From: Planctomycetaceae bacterium
GTDB taxonomy: Bacteria > Planctomycetota > Planctomycetia > Pirellulales > Pirellulaceae
DNA length: 9,180 bases
Direction: 5' to 3'
Assembly (NCBI GenBank): GCA_002708345.1
Contig: PANG01000025.1
Location: 5,938-15,117 of the forward strand
The translations under genes were made by a program, and so were the position numbers. The notes below the pieces were generated by a model, which saw only the letters and a program-made list of their open reading frames with translations, did not search any database and was not told the origin of the DNA. Below, one piece after another: positions 1 to 8,700 of this stretch. Every line of letters starts with the position of its first letter. The stretch's first letter is position 1.

Positions 1-821
1 CCCTGCATGATCTCCGTGTCCCATTCGGGAAGCCACTGCTGGCCATCAAAATACTGGAACTGGATGCCTATCACTTCCGGGGCGAGCAGCTTCTCTTCCC
101 GTATCAGTCCGTCAATATTACCGCTCACGTAGGCAAAATTCGTCACGGCACGATCCAGGTAGCGACGCACCAGGCCGGCAGCCCCCGACTCATCCTGGAA
201 TATCTCGTTCGTCCCCTGCCCCAGCGTCTGGGTAAGTGGGCGGACATAATAAGTAATGGTCTTCACGTCACTGGGAATATCCACCAGCGAGTAGGCATCC
301 TCCTGGAGGAAAAGTGCTTGGTATTCTTCCACCCGTGGTAGCCGGCTGATATCAATCTGCATCTCGTACTGGTTGCCATAGAGACCCGGGTAGACCGGTG
401 GCTCCAGGTTACTGACCAGATCCGGCGTGTAACTGCTGGTCAGCTCCTCCGTCTCACCGCCACCGAGCAATGCCCCCATGTTGACATCCCCCAACTCGAT
501 ATCGCCCGAGGCAATGGCGCTCCCGGCAAGGTCCATCAGCGCCCCGCTGTCCAGTCCTCCCAGCCCCTCTTCCATGTCAATCGTGCTGAACTGGACCGCA
601 CTGCGCAGGTCATTACCGATCCGCTGCAGCAGTGCTCGTGCCAACTGGCCCTCCTCGGCCCGCGATCGCCGCTTCTCAAGGGCACGCAGGTGAAGGTCCA
701 TGGCCGTGCTGATCAACACCAGGGTAACACCGGTCAGGACCAGCGAGATCAACAGCTCCATCAGCGTCAGCCCACGCCGATCGGTGATTTTTCTATTGCG
801 CAAGGAAGAAATACTAGCCAC
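1..821 (-). CDS. gspJ: Minor pseudopilin GspJ (type II secretion), 3' end beyond window
   Basis: Minor pseudopilin of the T2SS pseudopilus tip, where the family forms a complex with GspH, GspI and GspK in the inner membrane and periplasm. The visible 273 residues begin with a basic 17-residue leader, then a class III prepilin signal: Gly17 cleaved before LTLMELL, with Glu22 as the +5 glutamate, followed by a hydrophobic helix to about residue 40. Near the visible end, residues 249-267 (EVIGIQFQYFDGQQWLPEW) match the GspJ C-terminal pattern of an aromatic 'FxYxDG..W...W' strand. I chose the GTG at 819-821, overlapping the end of gspI by 8 bases, because a GAGGGGGGG stretch lies just upstream. 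A TTG at 801-803 is the alternative and has no such site. Residues about 79-147 are a Gly- and acid-rich insertion not expected in the family, so the protein is longer than the usual roughly 200 residues. The stop codon lies off the left edge. Confidence 0.88.
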   Translation of the reverse strand, partial: MASISSLRNRKITDRRGLTLMELLISLVLTGVTLVLISTAMDLHLRALEKRRSRAEEGQLARALLQRIGNDLRSAVQFSTIDMEEGLGGLDSGALMDLAGSAIASGDIELGDVNMGALLGGGETEELTSSYTPDLVSNLEPPVYPGLYGNQYEMQIDISRLPRVEEYQALFLQEDAYSLVDIPSDVKTITYYVRPLTQTLGQGTNEIFQDESGAAGLVRRYLDRAVTNFAYVSGNIDGLIREEKLLAPEVIGIQFQYFDGQQWLPEWDTEIMQ

Positions 822-1305
822 CTGTCCCCCCCTCGGCCGCCTCGACAGCCTGTTCCTGAAGCCATTCCAGTTCGGGGTCAATCATCCACATCGCCAGCGA
901 GTATCTCAATGGCCGATAAGCCTCGGTGACCTCCTCCACGATCACCTCCACCACCAGCAGGCCGTCCGTTTCTCCCATCTCCACGGTCACGGTATACACC
1001 CAGGGCTGGTCTGTTTCATGCGGCTCAAACTCGACCGGCCCCACCGGCTGTGGTCGCATCTTCTGGCCCGTGGTAATCACGACCGACTGCCCCAGCCAGC
1101 CAGCCTTGATCTCGGCGAGCTTGTTCTCACAGAGCAACTGGGCAGTGGTACGTTTTCTCGACACCTCGGCATTGCGTGCGCCGACGCGAATCAGCTCACC
1201 GATCGCTGCCAGTGAGATACCAAGGATCGCCAGCGCAAGGATTACTTCCAGCAGCGACAGGCCTTGCCGCTGGCAGGAATTCGATCTGGAACACTGGCGA
1301 ATCAT
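814..1305 (-). CDS. gspI: Minor pseudopilin GspI (type II secretion)
   Basis: Minor pseudopilin that, in characterised systems, nucleates the pseudopilus tip with GspJ and GspK. From the ATG at 1303-1305 the protein has 163 residues. It has a 15-residue leader, prepilin peptidase site Gly15 before LSLLEVILALAILG, and Glu20 at the +5 position. The segment after the helix, TTAQLLCENKLAEIKAG, matches the strongly conserved GspI motif 'A..xAENrLAELr'. A longer reading from an ATG at 1372-1374 is possible, but it would run far into gspH and give a leader of about 38 residues. The chosen start has AGGAG 10 bases upstream. The family is usually about 120-130 residues; the excess here includes an acidic, Gly-ending C-terminal tail (from about residue 140). 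The gene overlaps gspJ by 8 bases. Confidence 0.93.
   Translation of the reverse strand: MIRQCSRSNSCQRQGLSLLEVILALAILGISLAAIGELIRVGARNAEVSRKRTTAQLLCENKLAEIKAGWLGQSVVITTGQKMRPQPVGPVEFEPHETDQPWVYTVTVEMGETDGLLVVEVIVEEVTEAYRPLRYSLAMWMIDPELEWLQEQAVEAAEGGTGG
826..834 (-). promoter_or_regulatory. Ribosome binding site deciding the gspJ GTG start
   Basis: On the minus strand the bases read GAGGGGGGG, followed by ACAG and then GTG. This purine-rich stretch sits 4 bases before the GTG, inside the last codons of gspI. No comparable site precedes the downstream TTG, which supports the GTG start and translational coupling of gspJ to gspI. Confidence 0.5.
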
Positions 1306-1315
1306 CGTTGCTGGG

Positions 1316-1320
1316 CTCCT
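1316..1320 (-). promoter_or_regulatory. Ribosome binding site of gspI, overlapping the gspH stop
   Basis: The minus strand reads TAGGAG, where TAG is the gspH stop codon (1319-1321) and AGGAG is the Shine-Dalgarno sequence, 10 bases before the ATG ending at 1303. The site picks the inner ATG over the one at 1372-1374 and implies coupled translation of gspH and gspI. Confidence 0.6.
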
Positions 1321-2020
1321 ATTGCGACACCGCTTGCAATTCAGCTGCCACAAGGATGTCAGAAACATAGGCAATACCGGTCAGGCCGCGCAGCCGCAGC
1401 TGCACGAAACGCTGTGTGGTTGAGTTGGTCAGCCGCAGCTGGGCCTGCGAGGCACTTCCGTCGGGGTAAAACAGGATCGGTGGCGACCACTCGTAGGAGG
1501 CATTGAGCGTGGTATCCATCCCCATCTGCTGGATCAGGTACAGGTTACGAGCATCCACTTCCTGGGCCGAGTCGAAGAACTTGATCCCCTCCGGAAGTGT
1601 GTGAATTCGCCCGAACGTCACCAGGCTGAAGCGGTCGTCCTCGCTGGAGGTTTTCGACTGGTCCAAGCCGAGTTGCTCATCCACCAGCATCATGGTCGAG
1701 GCCGCGGCATCCCCCAGCTCGAGATACTCATCATTCCCATGCCAGGGTTCAAGAAGGTACCGGTTGCTACCCATCTCGTGACGAAAGAGCATCGTTCGAC
1801 CCGACTTCATCGCCTCGATCCGGCCCTTGGCCCAGGCGGTCCGGATGATGTCCCCGGACTCCCGCAGTCGCTGGTTCTCGAACGTTCGGCTGAAACCCGG
1901 CATCGCCAGGGCACCGATCAGGATGATCAGGGCCAGCACCAGCAGGACCTCGAAGAGCGTGAAGCCCCTGGATCGTTTTCGACCAGGGCCGCGTTTCATT
2001 TTCTCCACCGGCCGATACAT
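1319..2020 (-). CDS. gspH: Minor pseudopilin GspH (type II secretion)
   Basis: Minor pseudopilin thought to join the tip complex to the GspG fibre. The 233-residue product has a very basic leader, cleavage site Gly19 before FTLFEVLLVLALIILIG, Glu24 as +5, and one hydrophobic helix. Residues 182-190 (ILFYPDGSA) and the following strands, with RLRGLTGIAYV at about 209-219, match the GspH C-terminal pattern 'i.F.pdGs...G..v'. The family is commonly about 150-200 residues, so this is somewhat long, with an acidic loop around residues 95-135. The start at 2018-2020 has GAGGG 6 bases upstream; an inner ATG at 1997-1999 with GGAG three bases away is a weaker alternative. It lies 45 bases after gspG and its stop overlaps the gspI ribosome binding site. 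Confidence 0.9.
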   Translation of the reverse strand: MYRPVEKMKRGPGRKRSRGFTLFEVLLVLALIILIGALAMPGFSRTFENQRLRESGDIIRTAWAKGRIEAMKSGRTMLFRHEMGSNRYLLEPWHGNDEYLELGDAAASTMMLVDEQLGLDQSKTSSEDDRFSLVTFGRIHTLPEGIKFFDSAQEVDARNLYLIQQMGMDTTLNASYEWSPPILFYPDGSASQAQLRLTNSTTQRFVQLRLRGLTGIAYVSDILVAAELQAVSQ

Positions 2021-2026
2021 AGCGCA

Positions 2027-2035
2027 CCCTCTCTC
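2027..2035 (-). promoter_or_regulatory. Ribosome binding site of gspH
   Basis: The minus strand reads GAGAGAGGG, then TGCGCT, then ATG. A 6-base spacer from GAGGG supports the outer ATG at 2018-2020 as the start rather than the one at 1997-1999. Confidence 0.5.
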
Positions 2036-2065
2036 GCCAGTCAGGATATTTCAATCAACGGCACC

Positions 2066-2539
2066 CTACTTGTAGGAATAGACCGCGATGTCATCACCAC
2101 CCTCGTCCTCCGTGCCGTTGGACTGACCCGATTTTCCATTGGACCAGATCTTGAATCCTCCCGCCCCGTTAATCGGGTCGGTCTCCAGCACGTACTGGTA
2201 GGCGTTCCCCCAGGGATCAGGTGGAATCTCTTTCTGGGCATACGGTCCGGCCCAGCGTCCCGATCCAACAGGATCGGTGGGCTGAACGCGAAGTGCTGAA
2301 AGACCCAACTCGGTCGCAGGAAAGGTCCCCATGTCCTGCTCGTAATACTGCAATTGCTGGGCAACCAGGTTCAACTGCGTCTTGGTGGCGTTGACCTTCG
2401 CCTTGCTGAAAATGCCCGAGAAGTTGGCTACCACGAAAGTACCCATGATTACCAGGATGGCCATCACCAGCAAAACTTCCATCAGTGTAAAACCGTGCCT
2501 CCGCTGGCGACGATTGTATTTTCTATTTCGTTTCGTCAT
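2066..2539 (-). CDS. gspG: Major pseudopilin GspG (type II secretion)
   Basis: Major subunit of the T2SS pseudopilus. It inserts in the inner membrane, is cleaved and N-methylated by the prepilin peptidase, and polymerises in the periplasm. The 157-residue protein has leader MTKRNRKYNRRQRRHG, cleavage after Gly16, mature start FTLMEVLLVMAILVIMG and Glu21 at +5. The globular part carries the family signature: GRWAGPY (94-100), PPDPWGNAYQY (106-116), FKIWSNGKSGQ (129-139) and a C-terminal acidic loop EDEGGDDI (144-151). This loop is where GspG proteins bind the calcium ion needed for stability; the Asp residues are present, but binding itself is inferred. Length is close to the family norm of about 140-150. 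A GGAG lies 10 bases before the ATG. The gene sits 50 bases after gspF. Confidence 0.96.
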   Translation of the reverse strand: MTKRNRKYNRRQRRHGFTLMEVLLVMAILVIMGTFVVANFSGIFSKAKVNATKTQLNLVAQQLQYYEQDMGTFPATELGLSALRVQPTDPVGSGRWAGPYAQKEIPPDPWGNAYQYVLETDPINGAGGFKIWSNGKSGQSNGTEDEGGDDIAVYSYK

Positions 2540-2589
2540 CGCTTCAATTCTCCATTCAGTACAAAAGGAATGTCTCGTTGGCTCAGTTC

Positions 2590-3792
2590 TTATATCGTGC
2601 TACTCATCTTGATCACCGGCAAAAGTAGTGCGATGACGACAAACAGCACCGCACCGGCCAGGATCAGGAGCATGATCGGTTCCAGCAGGCGGACAAGGAG
2701 CGTCAGGCGGCGACTGGTCCGATTCTCCAGTCCGTCAGCAATATCCACAAGGATCTCATCAAGCGTGTTTGATTCTTCCGCCACCGAGATCATCTCCACC
2801 ACGGTACGTGGAAAGTGACCACTGGCAGCAAGCGGCTTGGCCAGCGACTCACCTGCCGTGATGTTCTCCGAGGCCTGGCTAATGGCATCCGAAAGGACCC
2901 GGTTACCCGCCGCCTCACGACTGATTTCCAGGGATTTCAGGATCGGCACGCCGTTTCGCAGCAAGGTTCCAAGCACACGGCAGAAGCGGGCCACCGCCAG
3001 GTTCTGGAAGATCGTCCCGGCGATCGGGATCCGCAGTTTCAAATGGTCGCTCATCCGCCGTCCGGCCTCAGTCTGCAACTGATAACGCAGGAAGAGAAGC
3101 AGGAATGTGAAGACCATCAGGATTACCAGCCACCACGACCGCAGCGTGTTACTAAATGCCAGCAGCCAGTCGGTGAGGACCGGCAATTCCCCTCGATCCC
3201 TCAGGCTGTCGAACATCTCGCCGAAACGGGGAACGAAAAAGATGATCAGCACCATCACGATCAGCGACCCAATGGTTCCAAGGAAGAGCGGGTAAGCCAG
3301 CGCACCGACCGTCTCGCTCTTGAGGTCTTCCTGTTGTTCGGTAAACTTGGCAACCCGCTCGAGAGCTTCTTCCAGGAATCCCCCCTCGCTGCCAGCCCGC
3401 GCCATATTGACTGCCATGTCGCTAAAAGCCCTCGGGTATCCGGTCATCGCCTCGGCGAGCCCCTGGCCGTCTTCCACCTTCATGTGGACCTCCTCCAGGA
3501 TCGCCTTGAGCGTGTTATCCGAAGTCTGTTCCTGGATAATCCGCAGGCTGCGCAGCAGCGGGACGCCACTCTTGAGCAGGGACGAAAGCTGGCTGTAGGT
3601 CATCGCCATGACCTGGCCCTTGACACGCTTGCGGGTAAGCTCGGATGCGGAAATCGAGCCGGCCGTGACCGAAAGCGGGAAGAGCGAACGCCCCGAGAGC
3701 AGGTTCAGTGCCTCTCGCTGGCTGGCCGCGCTGATCTGACCGTTGACTTTCTCGCCGTCAAGGTCCCTGGCGGTATAGGAGAATTCAGGCAT
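2590..3792 (-). CDS. gspF: Inner-membrane platform protein GspF (type II secretion)
   Basis: Polytopic inner-membrane protein at the base of the secretion machine, contacting GspE, GspL and the pseudopilins. The 400 residues match the family length (about 400). The N-terminus MPEFSYTARDLDGEKVNGQI and the ARQALxLL-type segment ending in LFPLSV are typical of GspF. Two homologous T2SSF domains follow, at about 65-190 and 265-390, each containing the LLxxGVPLL/ILxSL motif (72-83 and 278-288). Hydrophobic segments at about 167-188, 218-236 and 371-394 are the expected three membrane helices. The start is fixed by the conserved N-terminus, yet no clear Shine-Dalgarno precedes it (CAACAAGCCG then ATG). 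With only 32 bases after the gspE stop, translation may depend on coupling to gspE. Confidence 0.96.
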   Translation of the reverse strand: MPEFSYTARDLDGEKVNGQISAASQREALNLLSGRSLFPLSVTAGSISASELTRKRVKGQVMAMTYSQLSSLLKSGVPLLRSLRIIQEQTSDNTLKAILEEVHMKVEDGQGLAEAMTGYPRAFSDMAVNMARAGSEGGFLEEALERVAKFTEQQEDLKSETVGALAYPLFLGTIGSLIVMVLIIFFVPRFGEMFDSLRDRGELPVLTDWLLAFSNTLRSWWLVILMVFTFLLLFLRYQLQTEAGRRMSDHLKLRIPIAGTIFQNLAVARFCRVLGTLLRNGVPILKSLEISREAAGNRVLSDAISQASENITAGESLAKPLAASGHFPRTVVEMISVAEESNTLDEILVDIADGLENRTSRRLTLLVRLLEPIMLLILAGAVLFVVIALLLPVIKMSSTI

Positions 3793-3824
3793 CGGCTTGT
3801 TGGCTATTGGAGGTCAGGGGTGAA

Positions 3825-5555
3825 CTAGCTACCGGCAGTCTGCAGGGACCGTTCCGCATGAAGCATGCGGTCTCCCTTGGTTATTCGAAGCACCTCGTCG
3901 ACGCTTGTATGGCCGGCCATTACTTTTTTCCAGCCATCATCTCGCAGGGTTGCCATGCCGTTGGCCAGGGCTGCTTTTTTCAGTTGCCAGGTACTGGCCC
4001 GGTCATGTGCCAGCTGCCGAACTTCCTCGGTCGTGACCATCAGCTCGTAAATACCCATTCGTCCGAGGTAACCCACCTGGCGACATTCGCGGCAGCCCAC
4101 CGGCTCGTAAACTGGTCTGCCGTCGAGTGCTGCCATGGGGAAGTCGTCTGGCAGGTCCAGCGAAGAGGCCTTCACTTCGTTTCGGCAATGGTGACAGAGT
4201 CGCCGGACCAACCGCTGTGCCATGACCGCTTCCACCGTGCTGGCAACCAGGAAAGGTTCGGTACCCATATCTGTCATTCGAGGGTAAGCCCCGGCCGCGT
4301 CATTGGTATGCAGCGTACTGAAGACAAGGTGACCGGTGAGCGAGGCCTGGATGGCATTCTCGGCAGTCTCCAGGTCACGAATCTCACCCACCAGGACAAT
4401 ATCCGGGTCATGACGAAGGATGCTGCGAAGCGTATGGCCAAAAGTCAGCCCAATGCGTGCATGCACCTGGATCTGGTTGATCCCGTCAAGCTGGTATTCA
4501 ACCGGATCCTCGGTCGTGATGATCTTGTTCTCCGGGCTCTTGATTTCCAGCAGCGAGCTGTAAAGCGTGGTCGTCTTTCCACTTCCGGTCGGCCCACAGA
4601 CAAGGACGATTCCGTGGGGAATCTTGATCAGCTCACTAAAGGTCGCATACGTCTCCGGTTCCATTCCGAGGTGCTGTAAGTCGAACTTCATCGAAGACTT
4701 GTCGAGCAGACGAAGAACCATGCTCTCACCATGAATCATCGGGATCACCGACACACGCACGTCCACCTCTCGGCCCTTGACCTTGAGCTTGATGCGGCCA
4801 TCCTGGGGCAATCGTTTCTCGGCGATATTCAGGCGGGCCATGATCTTCATACGGCTGATAATCGCCGCCTGGAACTGACTGATTTCCGGTGGTACCGGTT
4901 GGGGGTGAAGCAAACCGTCAATACGGTAACGAATCACGATGCCCGTTGACTGGGATTCAATGTGAACGTCACTGGCCCGTACCTCGACTGCCTCGAGCAG
5001 GATCTCGTTGACGAGGCGAATGACCGAGGCCTCCTGGGCCATTTCGGATAATTCCGAACCGTCGGTCTCAATATCCCCAAGCAACTCGATCTCGTCACCG
5101 TCGCTGCGCTGCTCGATCAGGTTGTCAATCGTCTCGCTACCAACCCCCAGGTGCTTCTTTACCAGCACGTCGATTTCACGCCTGGCAGCCAGCACCGGGA
5201 CGACCGCCAGGCCGGTCGCTGCACCTGCCTCGTCGATCGGGTAAAGGTCAAAGGGGTTACTGGTCGCCACGAACAGGGTGCCGTTGTCCCGGGAAAGAGG
5301 GAAAAGCAGCTCGCGATGGATCAGCCGGGTGGGAAAACCCTCCAGCAGGCTCAAGTCCACCTCCGCTTCCCGCAGGTCAACAAAGTCCAGCCCGCTCTCG
5401 CTGGCCAGGGCGCGGAGCGCCGGTTCTTCCTTGACAAAGCCAAGTGTCACGGCAGCTTCCACCAGGGCCACGCCCTCGGCATCTTTTTCACGAAGCTGGG
5501 ACAGCTGATCACTGTCCAGAAGCCCCTGTTTCAAAAGAATTTCACCTGCATCCAT
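3825..5555 (-). CDS. gspE: Assembly ATPase GspE (type II secretion)
   Basis: Cytoplasmic hexameric ATPase that powers pseudopilus assembly through GspL and GspF. All catalytic elements of the GspE/PilB family are visible in the 576 residues: Walker A GPTGSGKTTT (321-330), Asp box TTEDPVE (347-353), Walker B DPDIVLVGEIRD (383-394), and His box HLVFSTLHTND (409-419). The upstream N2 domain contains the arginine-rich SDVHIE (195-200) and RYRIDG (209-214) motifs. A zinc-type tetracysteine module is intact: CHHC (454-457) and CREC (488-491), which favours GspE or PilB over a retraction ATPase. Residues 1-140 form a T2SSE_N/MshEN-like region, where GspE normally contacts GspL. An in-frame TGA 18 bases upstream leaves the ATG at 5553-5555 as the first usable start; GAGAGAAAAG upstream is a weak ribosome binding site. 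The pseudopilin neighbours make GspE, not PilB, the better name. Confidence 0.96.
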   Translation of the reverse strand: MDAGEILLKQGLLDSDQLSQLREKDAEGVALVEAAVTLGFVKEEPALRALASESGLDFVDLREAEVDLSLLEGFPTRLIHRELLFPLSRDNGTLFVATSNPFDLYPIDEAGAATGLAVVPVLAARREIDVLVKKHLGVGSETIDNLIEQRSDGDEIELLGDIETDGSELSEMAQEASVIRLVNEILLEAVEVRASDVHIESQSTGIVIRYRIDGLLHPQPVPPEISQFQAAIISRMKIMARLNIAEKRLPQDGRIKLKVKGREVDVRVSVIPMIHGESMVLRLLDKSSMKFDLQHLGMEPETYATFSELIKIPHGIVLVCGPTGSGKTTTLYSSLLEIKSPENKIITTEDPVEYQLDGINQIQVHARIGLTFGHTLRSILRHDPDIVLVGEIRDLETAENAIQASLTGHLVFSTLHTNDAAGAYPRMTDMGTEPFLVASTVEAVMAQRLVRRLCHHCRNEVKASSLDLPDDFPMAALDGRPVYEPVGCRECRQVGYLGRMGIYELMVTTEEVRQLAHDRASTWQLKKAALANGMATLRDDGWKKVMAGHTSVDEVLRITKGDRMLHAERSLQTAGS

Positions 5556-5748
5556 GGCACTTTTCTCTCGTCAAACTATCGGTTTTGTTGATTGATCCCC
5601 AGTGGTATAAATCTCGCCCCAGGTAGGTTCCGCACCGGCGGAAAGGTGAGACACATGTCGTTTCAGTGATACTCGCCTGGCCCGATACCGAGCGCCAGTC
5701 ACTATTCATTAAACCCTGCAAATATACAAATGTTTCGAAATTCCCGGG
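5556..5748 (-). other. Longest intergenic gap, between the secretin-like gene and gspE
   Basis: This 193-base spacer is AT-rich next to the secretin-like stop and then becomes mixed. I see no convincing sigma-70 or sigma-54 promoter, no terminator with a T-run and no plausible small ORF. It contains one perfect short inverted repeat, TTCCGC-4-GCGGAA, at 5628-5643. It is the only place in the window where a separate gspE promoter or an mRNA processing site could sit without lying inside a gene, but nothing in it proves either. Confidence 0.4.
5628..5643 (-). repeat. Small hairpin in the secretin-like/gspE spacer
   Basis: Perfect 6-base arms (TTCCGC and GCGGAA) around a 4-base loop, mid-way through the spacer. 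The stem is short and no T-tract follows on the minus strand, so it is not a standard intrinsic terminator. It could be a weak mRNA structure that adjusts expression between the two genes, or chance. Confidence 0.3.
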
Positions 5749-8700
5749 TTACTGGGGGCGGCCACCGCCAGGACTTCCACCACCAGGTCGACCACCCGAA
5801 CTTCCACCGGGCCGACTGCCGCCGGGGAATCCACTGCCACCGCCAGGTCGTCCCCCTGTGGAGCTGCCACCACTTGGTCGACCGCCACTGGAGCCGCCAC
5901 GAAGCTGGTTGAAAAACTCCATCCGCTGGCGAATCTGGTCCGCGGTCGGCTGGCCGGAGCCACCACTGGTTCCGGAGGGACGGGAACTACTGGATCCGGA
6001 ACTGGTTGTCGTCTGTACCCGGTCACCCAGGATCGACTGCAACGCCTGCTGGACCACTTCGGGGTTGGTAAGCCTGAGCGTGCGAACTTCCAGCGAATCC
6101 TGGGACTGGATATTGGCACTGTCGAGCTGGTGGACCAGTTCCTGGACTTCCCGGAAAAGAGGTTCCGGTGCAGCAACCACGATCGAGTTGCTCTCCGTGT
6201 CCACGCCAATCGACATCTTGGGAGGCTCGCTCTTTGCGGCGCTACTGCCACCACGGCCACCACCACCACCGCCACCTCGCATGGACTGCAGCATCTTCAT
6301 TATGTCATCGTTGCCACCTCGCTGGGGCTGGCCACGCGAGCTACCGCCACTGTTTAAGCGGTCGGCGTAAACTTCCTTGATCGTGTTGGCAATACTCTCG
6401 GCAGAGGTGTAAATCACGGGGATCAGGCGCGGTTTTCCCGCCGTCTCCACGTCCGTGATACTCCCCTCCTTGTCGATCACCCCCAGCAGGTCCTCGATCA
6501 TTGCCACGTCCTCTTCCACGGCCTGGACGACCAGGGCGTTAAGACGTGGATCGGCCACGATACTGACCGTACTGGTCGCTTCAAATGTCGTCCCAATTGT
6601 GTCGCCGCCGGCCTCTCCACCGCTTCCCAGCAGCATCCCCATCAGGCCACCACCGCCGCCCATCAGGCCGCCTGTGATATCACCCATCAGGGAACCAATG
6701 CTACTGCTTGAGCCGGCACCGCCGCTGAGAATCTGCTGGATCAGTGAAGCAGCCACGTCTGCCTTGGCATACTTGAGGTAAAAGACCGTGATCTTGCTTT
6801 CACCAAGACCTGCATTGGTCGGCATGAATTGTCGCAGCAGTGTCTCGAACTTGTCGAGCGCCTCAAGATCCTCCGAGACCAGCAGGATTCCCTCCTCGGT
6901 CACCTCGATGACGATCTCACCACCGGCACCTGAAACCGCCTGCGGCTGGGCTTCCTCGACAATAAACTGAACTGCTGCACCAGGAGCAAGCTGGCTGGTC
7001 AGCGGCCGGGGAATCGCCGGGGTACTGGTATTGGGTCGCGGGGGAACTGCTTCCGGCCTGGGGGGAAGCGGAAGTGGCTGCCTCGGTGCCGGATCTTCCT
7101 CCTCGTTGGTACGCCGCAGGTCGAGCCGCGAGGAATTACGGTTTTCCGGAGCAATCATGCGAATCCGGTTGCCACCGGTCCAGAACCGGGTTGCCCGTTC
7201 CACTGCCTCCACGGCACTGTCACCCGACCACGGGATCAAACGAATGTTGCCACCGCTGGCGGTTGTGTTCTCTGCTTCCAGACGGGTAATCATCTCCTTG
7301 ATCGCATCCATCTCCGACGTGGTTGCCCTCACGAACAACTTCATCGTGGTAATATCCGCTGTCACCTTGGGGCCATCCGGATCGGGTGCTTCCGGGTCAC
7401 CACCGAACATGTTGCCGATCATTGCCAGGGCCATCGTCGGATCCAGCGTTCGCAGCGAGATCACCTCGAAAATCGGGACGTCCCCCTCCAGCTCAGCAAT
7501 CACCGCCTTGATTTTCATCTGCTCGCTGGGACGTGCAAAAGCAATAATCTTGTTGGTCGTCGGGTCCAGCGACATGCGAACATCCGGCAAACCGGCAAGC
7601 ATCGTCTGCAGTACCTCGTAAGTACTGGTGGGATCGGCGACCTGGATCGGGTGAGTCTGCAACTGCGGCTGCTCCACTGGACCGGTCTCTTCTATGCCTG
7701 CCAGTGGATCCTTGTCCATCCGCTTGACCAGGTCCGTGATAATGGCGATGTTCTCCTCGGTTCCTGTCAGGAAGATGCGGGTTCCCAGCGGATCCACGCC
7801 AAAATTGATCCCCTCGGCGTTGTTGTCATCCTCGCCAAGACCCATCAGGATGCGAGCAACCGCCAGCACGTCCTCGGCCGGAATGAATTCCAGCTCCACC
7901 TCGGTAATTGTGCTTTCCCCTATCACACGCGGCTTTTCTACCGCCTCGATAAGCGAGCGAATCGTCCTCAGACGACCCGCCGTCTCCTGCACCAGGATTT
8001 GCTTGGCCGCCGGGAATACGTAAATGGCTCCGGTCGGACCGATCAGCTTCTGCAGGTCCGCCTCGGCCTCCTCGGGTGTCATCTTGACCAGCTGGAAAAG
8101 CGTCTTGATCAGCTCGTACTCGCCCCGGTCATCAAGCTCCGAAAGCGGCACGTACTCCACCAGAACGTCCGGGATGTCATCCTCGAGGTTAACCAGCGTA
8201 AGCAGCTGTCGTCGGCGAACCAGCGTGAAACCGCGCGTTAACAGCACGCCGTTCATCACGTCAATCGCCTCGCCCGGCGTGTAGAAATTCTTATCCGTGT
8301 AGTTGAAAGTCCCCGGAGGAGGACCGTCCATCTGCAGCGACAGGTCCGCCTGCTCTGCAAACCACTCGATCACGTCCTGCCAGGGAGTAAAGCTAAAGCT
8401 GAATCGCAGCTTGAGGTCGCCCTCGGGTGTCACAATCGCCTCGGAAGCGACCGTGGTCTTCATGGGCTTGTCATCGTCACCAGGCATCGGCTTGTCGTCA
8501 CTCCCTGCCTCGGCAAGGTCGTCGGTAGTACCCAGCATTTCATGAAAGGTTACCTGCTGGTCCTCGCTGAGAACCGCTGCCAGCTGCTTTTGAACGTCCG
8601 CCAGCTGGGCCGTTCGCTCCTCGGATTCTTCCGCCACGGATGCCTGAAGGTGCAGAACGATCAGTTCCTTTACCTTCTCCTGTTGTTCGTCATCCAGCAC

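Noticed and set aside
1306..1374. Longer GspI start at the ATG 1372-1374
   Set aside because: It would overlap gspH by about 56 bases, give a 38-residue leader, and lacks the AGGAG that precedes the inner ATG.
2815..3828. Long plus-strand ORF of 337 codons opposite gspF
   Set aside because: Composition is rich in His, Gln and Arg with no domain pattern, and it is fully antisense to a gene with clear family motifs. It is a shadow of GC-rich codon use.
3807..4679. Plus-strand ORF of 290 codons opposite gspE
   Set aside because: It is antisense to the conserved ATPase core, with no recognisable domain or ribosome binding site.
3825..5555. Type IV pilus PilB/PilC/PilA locus instead of T2SS
   Set aside because: Three minor pseudopilins in H-I-J order, the DPWGNxYQY and IWSxGxxGQ motifs of GspG, and the GspJ C-terminal pattern are specific to T2SS.
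7031..8284. Several plus-strand ORFs opposite the N-domain protein
   Set aside because: Ser/Arg-rich shadows of the complementary strand with no family resemblance; the minus frame is continuous over the whole region.
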